A stretch of DNA of 21,524 nt from Gemmatimonadota bacterium (GTDB lineage Bacteria; JBHIER01; G020348925): assembly GCA_020348925.1 (NCBI GenBank), contig CP070758.1:147374-168897 (forward strand). The letters run 5' to 3'. The translations under genes and the position numbers were made by a program. The notes beneath the pieces are model-generated. The model worked only from the letters and a program-made list of their open reading frames with translations. It did not search any database and had not been told where the DNA came from. The first letter of the stretch is position 1. Each line of letters begins with the position of its first letter. This document shows, piece by piece, positions 14,492-21,524 of the stretch.

Positions 14492-14950
14492 TTACTTCTG
14501 GGCGGTTGATGTATGATCATGAACGATACGCCAGCCATCGTTCGTTTGTTGAAATATCAGCGTGAACAGTCCCCACGGATGTTCGTTTTCTTTCTGCAGC
14601 TCCCATTTTCCAAAAACGAGAGCCGCATCTCCCGAAATGACAGAAACATCGATATTCGAAAATTGTAACGTTCCCATCGTCTCCTTATTTGGATACCCGT
14701 TTTTATAACGCTCCAGTGTATTTTCCCATCCATAGGAAACCTTCCCGCCTGAGGCAAACCGTAATGAATCGGAGCGGTCATATCCGGCCATGTATTGTTC
14801 GATATCACCATCATTCCAATATCTCATCTGCTCATTGAGAACGGCCATGATCTTCTTTTCAATGTTTTCTTTGTCTATCGTGGTCTTTTGTTGGCATGAA
14901 AAAAAGAGGAGGACTAATAGTAAAGCTGAGAGTGTATAGAATAATTTCAT
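14492..14950 (-). CDS. NTF2-like (DUF4440/SnoaL-like) lipoprotein
   Basis: The 152-residue product starts with a signal peptide and a lipobox-like LLFFSC, so Cys19 is the probable acylated residue and the protein is membrane-anchored in the periplasm. The mature part is an NTF2-like fold of the DUF4440 type: MAVLNEQMRYWNDGDIEQYM, then SDSLRFASGGKVSYGWENTL and ALVFGKWEL, ending WRIVHDHTS. Such domains are often of unknown function, and some are polyketide or ketosteroid enzymes; nothing specific is visible. It converges on the YpdA gene with only 16 bases between stops and no clear terminator. It is a second small secreted NTF2-like protein in the window, with little similarity to the one at 9764. 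Confidence 0.8.
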   Translation of the reverse strand: MKLFYTLSALLLVLLFFSCQQKTTIDKENIEKKIMAVLNEQMRYWNDGDIEQYMAGYDRSDSLRFASGGKVSYGWENTLERYKNGYPNKETMGTLQFSNIDVSVISGDAALVFGKWELQKENEHPWGLFTLIFQQTNDGWRIVHDHTSTAQK

Positions 14951-15039
14951 AGGTTTTTATCCATGAATATTTCAGGTGCATCATCCATAATGACCTACAT
15001 AAAGCAAATCCAGATTTTAAAGTATGCGACACTCAAAGT

Positions 15040-15735
15040 TTAAGTACTTGTCGTCGCAGCCGCGATGGCGGGTATGATACAGGCCACAGTGACGGCTGCC
15101 TGCATGGCCTCTATAGCCTCTTTTGCGGCTTTGCCCGTCATCTCACCATTAATGACCTGTTTGATCCGCGCTTTGCGACGCTTCAATTCCTTCTTATCGA
15201 AGGCATTCTTCAGGAGACCGGCATTGTGCGCCAGGGAAAGGAGAACGGCTGTTCGTGGATCGACATCCTCGGTGTCAGAAAAGATTGCCTCACGCAGCCG
15301 GTCAATTACCCTTTTTTCAGGTCCCGGATCGACTTCAGGATAGATCTTTCTGGTGAAGATCAAAAGAACCTTATCCTCGTCGGTCCGGAGAATACCGCGC
15401 TTGCACAACTGCTCAGCCAAACGATGTTTCAGGTTCTTCACACCGGCGAACCGAGAGATCCATGTCTGAAGCGAGGCACGTCGTTTTGCGCGACCGATCT
15501 TTCCCAGGCAATCATCAAGTAAAGGTTCGCCGATCAGTGTGGAATCGACAAGGTTGACGAGTTTTTTCTTCTTCGATTCATCGACACCGATGCGGTTATT
15601 CAACAACAGCTCCGCCACAATAGCACCGCTCACAGCATATTGGTACATACTGCCCGAGGCAATAGTACCTTCCTCGTCCCGCAGAGCCAAGAGAATAATT
15701 TCTTCGTGTAAAAAGAGCGTGTTCTGAGTCGCCAT
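15040..15735 (-). CDS. GPP34 (GOLPH3-like) family protein
   Basis: The 231-residue protein belongs to the GPP34 family, the bacterial counterpart of eukaryotic Golgi phosphoprotein 3 (Vps74). It begins LFLHEEIILLALRDEEGTI, with the characteristic GAIVAELLLNNRI and KVLLIFTRKIYPEVD, and a segment after it rich in Arg/Lys. It has no signal peptide and no clear transmembrane helix except a short hydrophobic tail (AVTVACIIPAIAAA). Eukaryotic members bind phosphatidylinositol-4-phosphate; the role in bacteria is unknown, and lipid or membrane association is only a guess. An AGGAGG is spaced eight bases from the start codon. The gamma-glutamyltransferase gene lies upstream in the same direction, with a palindrome between them. 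Confidence 0.85.
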   Translation of the reverse strand: MATQNTLFLHEEIILLALRDEEGTIASGSMYQYAVSGAIVAELLLNNRIGVDESKKKKLVNLVDSTLIGEPLLDDCLGKIGRAKRRASLQTWISRFAGVKNLKHRLAEQLCKRGILRTDEDKVLLIFTRKIYPEVDPGPEKRVIDRLREAIFSDTEDVDPRTAVLLSLAHNAGLLKNAFDKKELKRRKARIKQVINGEMTGKAAKEAIEAMQAAVTVACIIPAIAAATTST

Positions 15736-15758
15736 CTTGAAGGCCTCCTGCCGATGAT

Positions 15759-15779
15759 AAGGGAACAGTTCCCTTTTTG
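15759..15779. repeat. REP-like palindrome GGGAAC/GTTCCC between ggt and GPP34 genes
   Basis: AAGGGAA (15759-15765) and TTCCCTT (15769-15775) pair around a CAG loop, followed on the plus strand by TTTT. On the plus strand it has the form of an intrinsic terminator, but both flanking genes run on the minus strand, so it would not terminate their transcripts. It is better read as a third member of the GGGRAC/GTYCCC palindromes found beside thrC. Confidence 0.45.
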
Positions 15780-15798
15780 TTCTTGAGAAATTTCGTAG

Positions 15799-17520
15799 CT
15801 AATATCCTGCCGCCTGTCCATCCTTTCTCGATTCGGACGCGCCGTAGTATACGTCATTATCCGCGTCATAGAGGATCGCTTGGTATCCCCCGAAGGAGCC
15901 CACGTTCCAACCGACTTCGTGGCCCATCTTCACCAGCTCGCGGACTGTCTCGTAATCGAACCCGGTCTCCAGGTAGACCATCCCGCCGTCGGTCATCACC
16001 TCACCTGTCGGCTGCGACGAGCCACGGTGCAGGATCCGCGGCGCGTCTCCGACCTCCTGAAGGTTCATCCCAAAATCGACGAGGTTCACCACAATCTGCA
16101 CGTGGGCCTGAGGCTGCGTGGCACCACCCATTACCCCGAAGCTCACCCATGGCTTATCATCCCGGGTAATAAAGGCGGGGATGATGGTATGAAAAGGGCG
16201 CTTGCTCGGTGCATATGCGTTGAACTCGCCCTCCTTAAGATTGAAGAGCATGCCCCGGTTCTGCAGGCTGAATCCCAGACCGTCTGGGCACATCCCAGAG
16301 CCCATACCCCAGTAATTGCTCTGAATCAGAGAGACCATGTTGCGATCCTTGTCGGCTACGGTCAGGTAGATCGTGTCGCCCTCGTGAAGAGCGGGATTGC
16401 CGGCCTCGTAAGCGCGACCGGCGCGCTTGGGATCGATCAATTTCCGCCGATTTTCAGCGTATGGTTTGGAAATCAATGCCTCGACCGGAATTGTGTTATA
16501 CGCAGGATCGGCGTAGAACTTCGCCCGGTCCTCGAAGGCCAGTTTCTTCGCTTCGACGAATCGATGGATATAGTCGATGCTCCCAAATCCCATACCGGTG
16601 ATGTCGAAACCTTCAAGAATATTGAGGATTTGCAACGCGGCGATACCCTGGCCGTTGGGCGGCAGCTCCCACACACGAAAGCCGCGGTACGTCGTCGAGA
16701 CCGGCTCAACCCACTCGCTCTCATGTGCGGCAAGATCCTCATAGGATAGAAAACCTCCGTGGTGCTGCATGAATTCAGCGATGGTACGAGCGATCTCACC
16801 GCGGTAGAAGGCATCGCGTCCGTCCTGAGCGATCTTCTCCAGTGTATTGGCGAGCTGCGAGTTGTGCCACATTTCACCCTTGCGCGGCGCGCGGCCGTCA
16901 ATCGAAAACGTCTCAGGAAAACCCGGATACTCCTGGCGAGCCTGCAATCCGAGTTCCCAGTTATAAGCGATCAACTCGCTGACAGGAAATCCCCGTCGGG
17001 CATACCGGATGGCCGGTGCCAGCACCTCTTTCAGGGGCAAATTACCGAACCGCTCGTGCAGTGCGTACCAGCCGTCGACGCAGCCTGGGACTGTTACGGG
17101 TAAAGGACCCAAGGGTGGTATGTACTCCAGGTCGCGTTTCCTGAGCTCAGCCAACGTTAGAGACTGGGGCGACCGACCACTGGCGTTCAAGCCATACAGC
17201 TTCTGCGTTTCGGCGCCCCAGATGATGGCGAACAGATCGCCGCCGATACCGCAGCCCGTCGGTTCCATGAGGCACAGGCAGGCGTTGGCCGCAATGGCCG
17301 CGTCCACGGCGTTCCCCCCGGCCTTGAGGATATCCAGGGCGACCCCTGTGGCCAGCGGTTGGCTTGTGGCCGCCATGCCGTGCCGGGCGATCACCTCCGA
17401 CCGGGTGGCGAACGACTTCCCGGTAATACGATCAGCCCCCAGGGCGTCCATTGAGAACAGAAGATTCGTAATTATCAGGAGTAAAAAGGGTTTTAACAGG
17501 ATACTCTTCTCGGTTCTCAT
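15799..17520 (-). CDS. gamma-glutamyltransferase family protein, secreted
   Basis: The 573-residue precursor has a Sec signal peptide (about 1-29, MDALG-A) and the N-terminal nucleophile hydrolase fold of gamma-glutamyltranspeptidases. Autocleavage would be at Thr383 (GDTIYLTVADKDRN), giving a large and a small subunit. Arg116 in NASGRSP matches the substrate-carboxylate arginine region. Two features differ from classical E. coli GGT: the PLSSM motif that binds the glutamyl alpha-carboxylate is replaced by RPFHTII, and TTH after the nucleophile is TIY. This places it in the broad YwrD-like GGT-family group, whose substrate may not be glutathione. The gene is conspicuously G+C rich compared with most of the window. 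AAGGGGA is well spaced from the ATG. Confidence 0.9.
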   Translation of the reverse strand: MRTEKSILLKPFLLLIITNLLFSMDALGADRITGKSFATRSEVIARHGMAATSQPLATGVALDILKAGGNAVDAAIAANACLCLMEPTGCGIGGDLFAIIWGAETQKLYGLNASGRSPQSLTLAELRKRDLEYIPPLGPLPVTVPGCVDGWYALHERFGNLPLKEVLAPAIRYARRGFPVSELIAYNWELGLQARQEYPGFPETFSIDGRAPRKGEMWHNSQLANTLEKIAQDGRDAFYRGEIARTIAEFMQHHGGFLSYEDLAAHESEWVEPVSTTYRGFRVWELPPNGQGIAALQILNILEGFDITGMGFGSIDYIHRFVEAKKLAFEDRAKFYADPAYNTIPVEALISKPYAENRRKLIDPKRAGRAYEAGNPALHEGDTIYLTVADKDRNMVSLIQSNYWGMGSGMCPDGLGFSLQNRGMLFNLKEGEFNAYAPSKRPFHTIIPAFITRDDKPWVSFGVMGGATQPQAHVQIVVNLVDFGMNLQEVGDAPRILHRGSSQPTGEVMTDGGMVYLETGFDYETVRELVKMGHEVGWNVGSFGGYQAILYDADNDVYYGASESRKDGQAAGY

Positions 17521-17621
17521 TGCGGTTTCCCCTTGCTGAGATATTTTTTAGTGGATTGCAATATCCGTAATGCACAGAAATCGTTTATTAATGAGTATGG
17601 TGTCCCCCTATTTCCTCTGTT

Positions 17622-19733
17622 TCACTGCCTCAGGCTCAGGCTCACTTTTCCTTTTTTCGGATCTACTGCGATGACAAGGATTTGGGGGAGATACTGGTTG
17701 ACCGACAGAATTTCCAGAGGGTGGGAAATCCGTGTACTACTCAGTTGGGAAATATGGATGAGCCCGTCGTTTTTCAGGCCGATATCCACGAATGCACCAA
17801 AGTCCACGATGCTCCTTACCACGCCGGAAACGATGCTGCCCTCTTTCAGCATCGAGATATCGGTCACGTCATCGCGGAAAGGAATCTCCGGCAGCTCCTG
17901 CCGCGGGTCGAAGCCGGGCTTTTGCAGTTCCTTGATAATATCTTCCAGGGTTTCCGGTCCAATTCCAAGCTCCGCGGCAATCCTCTCCGTTTCCTCCTGC
18001 CCTATCGCATGGACATCGTAGTGCTTGAGGAGTTTCCGGGCGGCATCGTAACTTTCGGGGTGAACCCCGGTGTTGTCCAAAATACTTTCACCGTTTCGTA
18101 TGCGCAAGAACCCGGCGCATTGCTCAAAAGCTTTCGCTCCCAGGCCTTTTACATTCAATAGGGCCATTTTGCTCATGAAGGGGCCGTTTTTCTCTCGGTG
18201 TGCTACAATGCTCTTGGCCATTTTCGGGCCGATCCCGGCTACATAGGCAAGCAGGGAAGCCGAGGCACTGTTCACGTCCACCCCCACCCGGTTCACCAAG
18301 TCTTCCGTGGTTTCGTGGAGTTTCCGTTCCAACAGTTTCTGGTCCACGTCGTGCTGATATTGCCCGATGCCTAAGGACTTGGGATCGATCTTGACTAGGG
18401 CGGCCATAGGATCGCGAAGCCGCTGGGCGATGGAGATGGCCCCCCGGACGGTCACGTCCAGGTCCGGATACTCCTCCTGGCCCACTTTGGAGGCGGAGTA
18501 GACCGACGCTCCTGCCTCGGAGACCACCGTGTATTTCAGGCGGCGTCCGTCCTCTCTGTTCAGCCGGGCGAAGAATTCCTGGGTCTCCCGGGAGGCCGTA
18601 CCGTTGCCGATGGCCACGCCGTTGACGTTGTACTTTTCTACGAGTTCCAGTACCCGTTTTTTGGAGCCTTCGTAGTCGTTTTGGGGGGAGGTGGGGAAGA
18701 TGACGCCGTGATCCAAGAATTTTCCGTTTTCGTCGATGACCGCCAGTTTGCAGCCGGTCCGGTAGGCCGGATCGACTCCCATGATGACCCTGCCCGTCAC
18801 CGGCGGTGTCATCAGAAGCTGAACAAGATTTTTACCGAACAAGGCGATGGCCTGCCGGTCCGCCCGCTCTTTCAAATCCCTGTGCATCTCCCGTTCGAGA
18901 GACGGGAGCAGCAAACGTTTCAGTCCATCTTGGTATGCCGCAAAAAGCAGCTCGTTTGAGCTCCTGGCGTTTTTCGGTATTTTAAACTTTCGAATATTTT
19001 CCTCGATACGCTCCGAGTTCAGGTCGATTTTGACGGAAAGCTGTTTTTCCCGCGCTCCACGTGTAATGGCCAGATAGCGGTGTGAGGGGATATGGGCGAT
19101 CCTTTCACTGTGCTCCTCGTAGTGAGTATACCCCCCCTTGGAATCGAACTCCTTGCCCGGTTTCACCTCCAGAACCCCACTGCGCTGGGCCTGTCTCCGA
19201 AGAATCTCACGCTCTTTGGCGTCGTCGCTGTAGCGCTCCGCTACAATGTCCTGAGCCCCCTGGATGGCTTCATCCACGGAAACTACTTCATCATTTACGA
19301 ATCCCTTCGCCCTGTCCTGAAAGGTTTCAAGGGTCAGCGCGGCGCTTTGCAGGAGGTCCGCCAGAGGCTCCAAACCCTTGGCCATGGCCAGCCCCGCCCG
19401 GGTGTTCTTTTTCTCTTTGTAAGGTCGGTAAAGATCCTCAAGCTCGGTAAGTGTCGTCGCCTCTTCGATGCTCTTTTGTATCTTCTCGTCCAAACGACCC
19501 CGCTCCTCGATAAGCCGGAGGATCTCCGCTTTTCTCTCCAAGAGTTTTTTGGAATAGGAGTATATCTCATCGAATTCCCGAAGCTGCTCGTCGCTCGCCC
19601 CTCCGGTCATCTCCTTCCGGTATCTGGCGATAAAAGGAATGGTCGCTCCTTCTTCGAGCAGGCTCAGGATGTTACCCACATGTTCGGGCTTGAGATTGGT
19701 TTTTTGGGTTAATAAGGGTATCAAGTTGTTCAT
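17622..19733 (-). CDS. tex: Tex family RNA-binding protein (S1 domain)
   Basis: The 703-residue protein has the full Tex architecture: an N-terminal helical Tex domain (IPFIARYRKEMTGG and LEDLYRPYKEKKNTRA), a YqgF/RNase-H-like domain near residues 312-420 (GRVIMGVDPAYRTGCKLAVI), helix-hairpin-helix segments (GVDVNSASASLLAYVAGIG), and a C-terminal S1 domain from about residue 628 (EGSIVSGVVRSIVDFGAFVDIG). Tex (Spt6-like) is a highly conserved cytoplasmic RNA-binding factor linked to transcription and RNA metabolism. It is a little shorter than the E. coli protein (773), mainly at the C-terminal end. It is G+C richer than the left part of the window. No strong ribosome-binding site is seen before the ATG. 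Confidence 0.95.
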   Translation of the reverse strand: MNNLIPLLTQKTNLKPEHVGNILSLLEEGATIPFIARYRKEMTGGASDEQLREFDEIYSYSKKLLERKAEILRLIEERGRLDEKIQKSIEEATTLTELEDLYRPYKEKKNTRAGLAMAKGLEPLADLLQSAALTLETFQDRAKGFVNDEVVSVDEAIQGAQDIVAERYSDDAKEREILRRQAQRSGVLEVKPGKEFDSKGGYTHYEEHSERIAHIPSHRYLAITRGAREKQLSVKIDLNSERIEENIRKFKIPKNARSSNELLFAAYQDGLKRLLLPSLEREMHRDLKERADRQAIALFGKNLVQLLMTPPVTGRVIMGVDPAYRTGCKLAVIDENGKFLDHGVIFPTSPQNDYEGSKKRVLELVEKYNVNGVAIGNGTASRETQEFFARLNREDGRRLKYTVVSEAGASVYSASKVGQEEYPDLDVTVRGAISIAQRLRDPMAALVKIDPKSLGIGQYQHDVDQKLLERKLHETTEDLVNRVGVDVNSASASLLAYVAGIGPKMAKSIVAHREKNGPFMSKMALLNVKGLGAKAFEQCAGFLRIRNGESILDNTGVHPESYDAARKLLKHYDVHAIGQEETERIAAELGIGPETLEDIIKELQKPGFDPRQELPEIPFRDDVTDISMLKEGSIVSGVVRSIVDFGAFVDIGLKNDGLIHISQLSSTRISHPLEILSVNQYLPQILVIAVDPKKGKVSLSLRQ

Positions 19734-19855
19734 CGGTCAACTGTCAATGTTATGGGAATGACAACAACATGAAAAGAGAAGGAGAAACAATAAGCATGTT
19801 CCTTTTAAGACACTCGAGATCCGAACGCAAATCAGTGAAAAGCATATCTTCTATA

Positions 19856-21268
19856 TTAAAATCCATCATCTTTGATTTCCTTGTCTATTATTTCACCGTA
19901 CTTTTGGACCGCATGGCGTATCTCTGAGGCCTTACCGATCAGGACAAACTGCAAGTTGTCCGAGGGGAAATAGTCATCGATAACCTGTCTCGCTTTTTCT
20001 AGAGTCATCTCATCGACATTCTTTTGAAAGTCATTGATAAAAGATTCGTCAAAATCGTATACAAACATGGATGTTAACAGTGAAGCCAGGCTTCCTGCCG
20101 TCTCGTATCTCGGTGGGTATTGACCCTTGATGTAGTTTTTGGCAGATATCAGGGTCTCTTCGTCAAGGCCTTGGGTGTGCAATCGGTCCAATATCTCCAG
20201 CGTTACGTCGATGGCTTCAATGGTTGTCTCTGTCGGGGTGAAACTGCTGATTTGAAAGGTGCCAGTGTCTTTGAGTTCGTTGAAATAACTGTAGACGCCG
20301 TAGGTCAATCCTCTATTGATGCGCAGCTCGTCGTTGAGCCATGAAGTAAATCTTCCGCCTAAGACGGTGTTGACGACCTGGACCGGTACGTAATCCGGAT
20401 TACTGCGTTTGATCCCGAAACTGCCGATCATAAACCTTGTCTCCGTGGCATCTTCCTTGTTTACGAGAAGAAGCCTGTTCGTGCGAATAGATGATATCGG
20501 TTCATGCTGTATTGAAAAGGTCATCCCTTTTCCCTTCCAATTCCGAAAGAGTCTAGTGATATCTTCCTTCATTTTGGACGTCTCAAAGTCACCCACGATG
20601 GCTATGGCGGAACCTCCGGGATTGTAATGTGCCGCATAGAAATTATTTACATCCTTTACCGAGATATCGGATACGCTCCCTATGATGCCGGAGGTCGGAT
20701 TTCCATAGGGGTGGTCTTGAAACAGAAATTTGTCATAATAGGAACCAATGACTTTAGAGGGCTTTTCCTTTGCCTGTTCCAGTTCGACCAGGAGCCGTTT
20801 TTTTCTTTTCAGGAACTCTTCCTCATCAAAGGTCGGAAGCATCACGATGTCTTTCAATATCGGGAAAACCGTTTCCTGGTCCGTATTGACGAAGGACAGG
20901 GAAAGTTTTGCAAATTCTTTGGAAGATGACGTTTCATAAGAAGCGCCGATAAAGTCCAGACTCTCTTCGATCTGCTTTTTAGTATAGTTCTGCGTGCCGA
21001 ACAATAATCCCTCGGCAGTTAGAAAAGAAAGCCCGTAGGTCTCACCGTCATTGACAACACCGGCGGGGAAGACAAAGGAGACATAGATCAGCGGGACCTC
21101 ATGCTGTTCCATCAGATAGACCGTCAGTCCGTTGTCCATGACAAATTTTTCAAAATCGGGCAGACGGAAGGGGCTTCCTGCTTCCGATGCCCGGCAAAAA
21201 GATCCTGTCATATCCATCATCAAACAGAACAGAATGAATGTCAGCAGTGTGAAACCAGGACGCTTCAT
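19856..21268 (-). CDS. M16B peptidase, non-metal (R/Y) subunit, periplasmic
   Basis: The 470-residue precursor has a Sec-type signal peptide (about residues 1-27) and two M16 halves. The zinc motif HxxEH is lost: where M16 enzymes read GLAHFLEHMLF.GT, this protein has YGLSFLTAEGLLFGT (residues 79-92). The second half retains the substrate-binding R/Y element, with Arg316, Arg319 and Tyr323 in LRINRGLTYGVY. This is the usual composition of the second subunit of heterodimeric M16B proteases, in which a separate HxxEH subunit supplies zinc. The upstream gene, whose stop codon lies one base before this ATG, is the probable partner. Function is inferred: degradation of peptides or misfolded proteins in the periplasm. 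Confidence 0.88.
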   Translation of the reverse strand: MKRPGFTLLTFILFCLMMDMTGSFCRASEAGSPFRLPDFEKFVMDNGLTVYLMEQHEVPLIYVSFVFPAGVVNDGETYGLSFLTAEGLLFGTQNYTKKQIEESLDFIGASYETSSSKEFAKLSLSFVNTDQETVFPILKDIVMLPTFDEEEFLKRKKRLLVELEQAKEKPSKVIGSYYDKFLFQDHPYGNPTSGIIGSVSDISVKDVNNFYAAHYNPGGSAIAIVGDFETSKMKEDITRLFRNWKGKGMTFSIQHEPISSIRTNRLLLVNKEDATETRFMIGSFGIKRSNPDYVPVQVVNTVLGGRFTSWLNDELRINRGLTYGVYSYFNELKDTGTFQISSFTPTETTIEAIDVTLEILDRLHTQGLDEETLISAKNYIKGQYPPRYETAGSLASLLTSMFVYDFDESFINDFQKNVDEMTLEKARQVIDDYFPSDNLQFVLIGKASEIRHAVQKYGEIIDKEIKDDGF

Positions 21269-21269
21269 C

Positions 21270-21524
21270 TTATCCCTCCTCTCCTTTCTTCAAGATGCCT
21301 ACAGTGCGATTGGATTTTTTCAGGTATTTTGCAGCGACCTCTTTAATATCTTCCGCAGTTACGCTCTTATAGTCTTCGGGAGCAGTGAATAGCTTCTTAA
21401 AATCTCCGAAAAAGAGTTCGTAGGTTCCGATCGTGTTCGCTTTGCCGTTGATTTTCTCCATCTCGTGATAGAAATCGACCAGCTTGCGGTTTTTCACTTT
21501 TTGCAGTTCCTGCTCGGTTATACC
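21270..21524 (-). CDS. M16 peptidase, C-terminal part (partial)
   Basis: An open frame runs from the window edge to TAA at 21270-21272, encoding 84 residues. They form the C-terminal end of an M16 peptidase (KKLFTAPEDYKSVTAEDIKEVAAKYLKKSNRTV, read in two parts, YKSVTAEDIKEVAAKYL and KKSNRTVGILKKG). The stop and the next ATG are separated by one base, and the ribosome-binding site (GGAGAGGAGGG) lies inside this gene, showing translational coupling. The HxxEH part lies beyond the window, so its catalytic status cannot be seen. Confidence 0.8.
   Translation of the reverse strand, partial: GITEQELQKVKNRKLVDFYHEMEKINGKANTIGTYELFFGDFKKLFTAPEDYKSVTAEDIKEVAAKYLKKSNRTVGILKKGEEG

Noticed and set aside
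15759-15779. Plus-strand intrinsic terminator
   Set aside because: The hairpin and T-run face the plus strand, but no plus-strand gene ends nearby; a palindromic repeat explains it better.

Overview
The window looks like chromosomal DNA from an uncultivated Gram-negative bacterium of the FCB group (Bacteroidota, Ignavibacteria, Calditrichota or KSB1-like). The evidence is a TonB-dependent receptor with an N-terminal carboxypeptidase-regulatory-like domain, several Sec or lipoprotein signal peptides, a paired periplasmic M16 peptidase operon and a YpdA-type flavoprotein. This placement is inferred from gene content; no rRNA, tRNA or phage gene is visible.

Layout. Positions 161-421 (minus) hold the 3' remnant of an outer-membrane beta-barrel gene with its own terminator. 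Next on the plus strand come a small lipoprotein, a pirin, then a TetR regulator, a TonB-dependent receptor and a POT-like MFS transporter. These last three look like one nutrient-uptake cassette, with nested inverted repeats over the regulator's own promoter and a matching 9-mer upstream of the receptor. After a highly structured intergenic stretch (6638-6790) follow three small housekeeping-type plus-strand genes: a gamma-carbonic-anhydrase-like hexapeptide protein without zinc ligands, a TfoX-N protein and a methyltransferase.

From 8849 most genes are on the minus strand: an isoprenylcysteine-methyltransferase-like membrane protein, a secreted NTF2-like protein, an extended SDR, threonine synthase and a cupin. 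A YpdA-family flavoprotein is the only plus-strand gene in the right half. Then come an NTF2-like lipoprotein, a GPP34 (GOLPH3-like) protein, a secreted gamma-glutamyltransferase-family enzyme, Tex and two coupled M16 peptidase genes, the second cut by the window edge. The gamma-glutamyltransferase and tex genes look clearly richer in G+C than the DNA on either side.

No defence island, CRISPR array, prophage or transposase was found. The most interesting points are the putative TetR operator/promoter overlap and its uptake cassette, the unexplained structured RNA-like region after the MFS gene, a dispersed family of short GGGRAC/GTYCCC palindromes (two of which bracket thrC), a 10-bp-arm inverted repeat ahead of an NTF2-like gene, and several proteins that keep their fold but have lost or changed key residues (hexapeptide protein, YpdA, M16 peptidase, gamma-glutamyltransferase).
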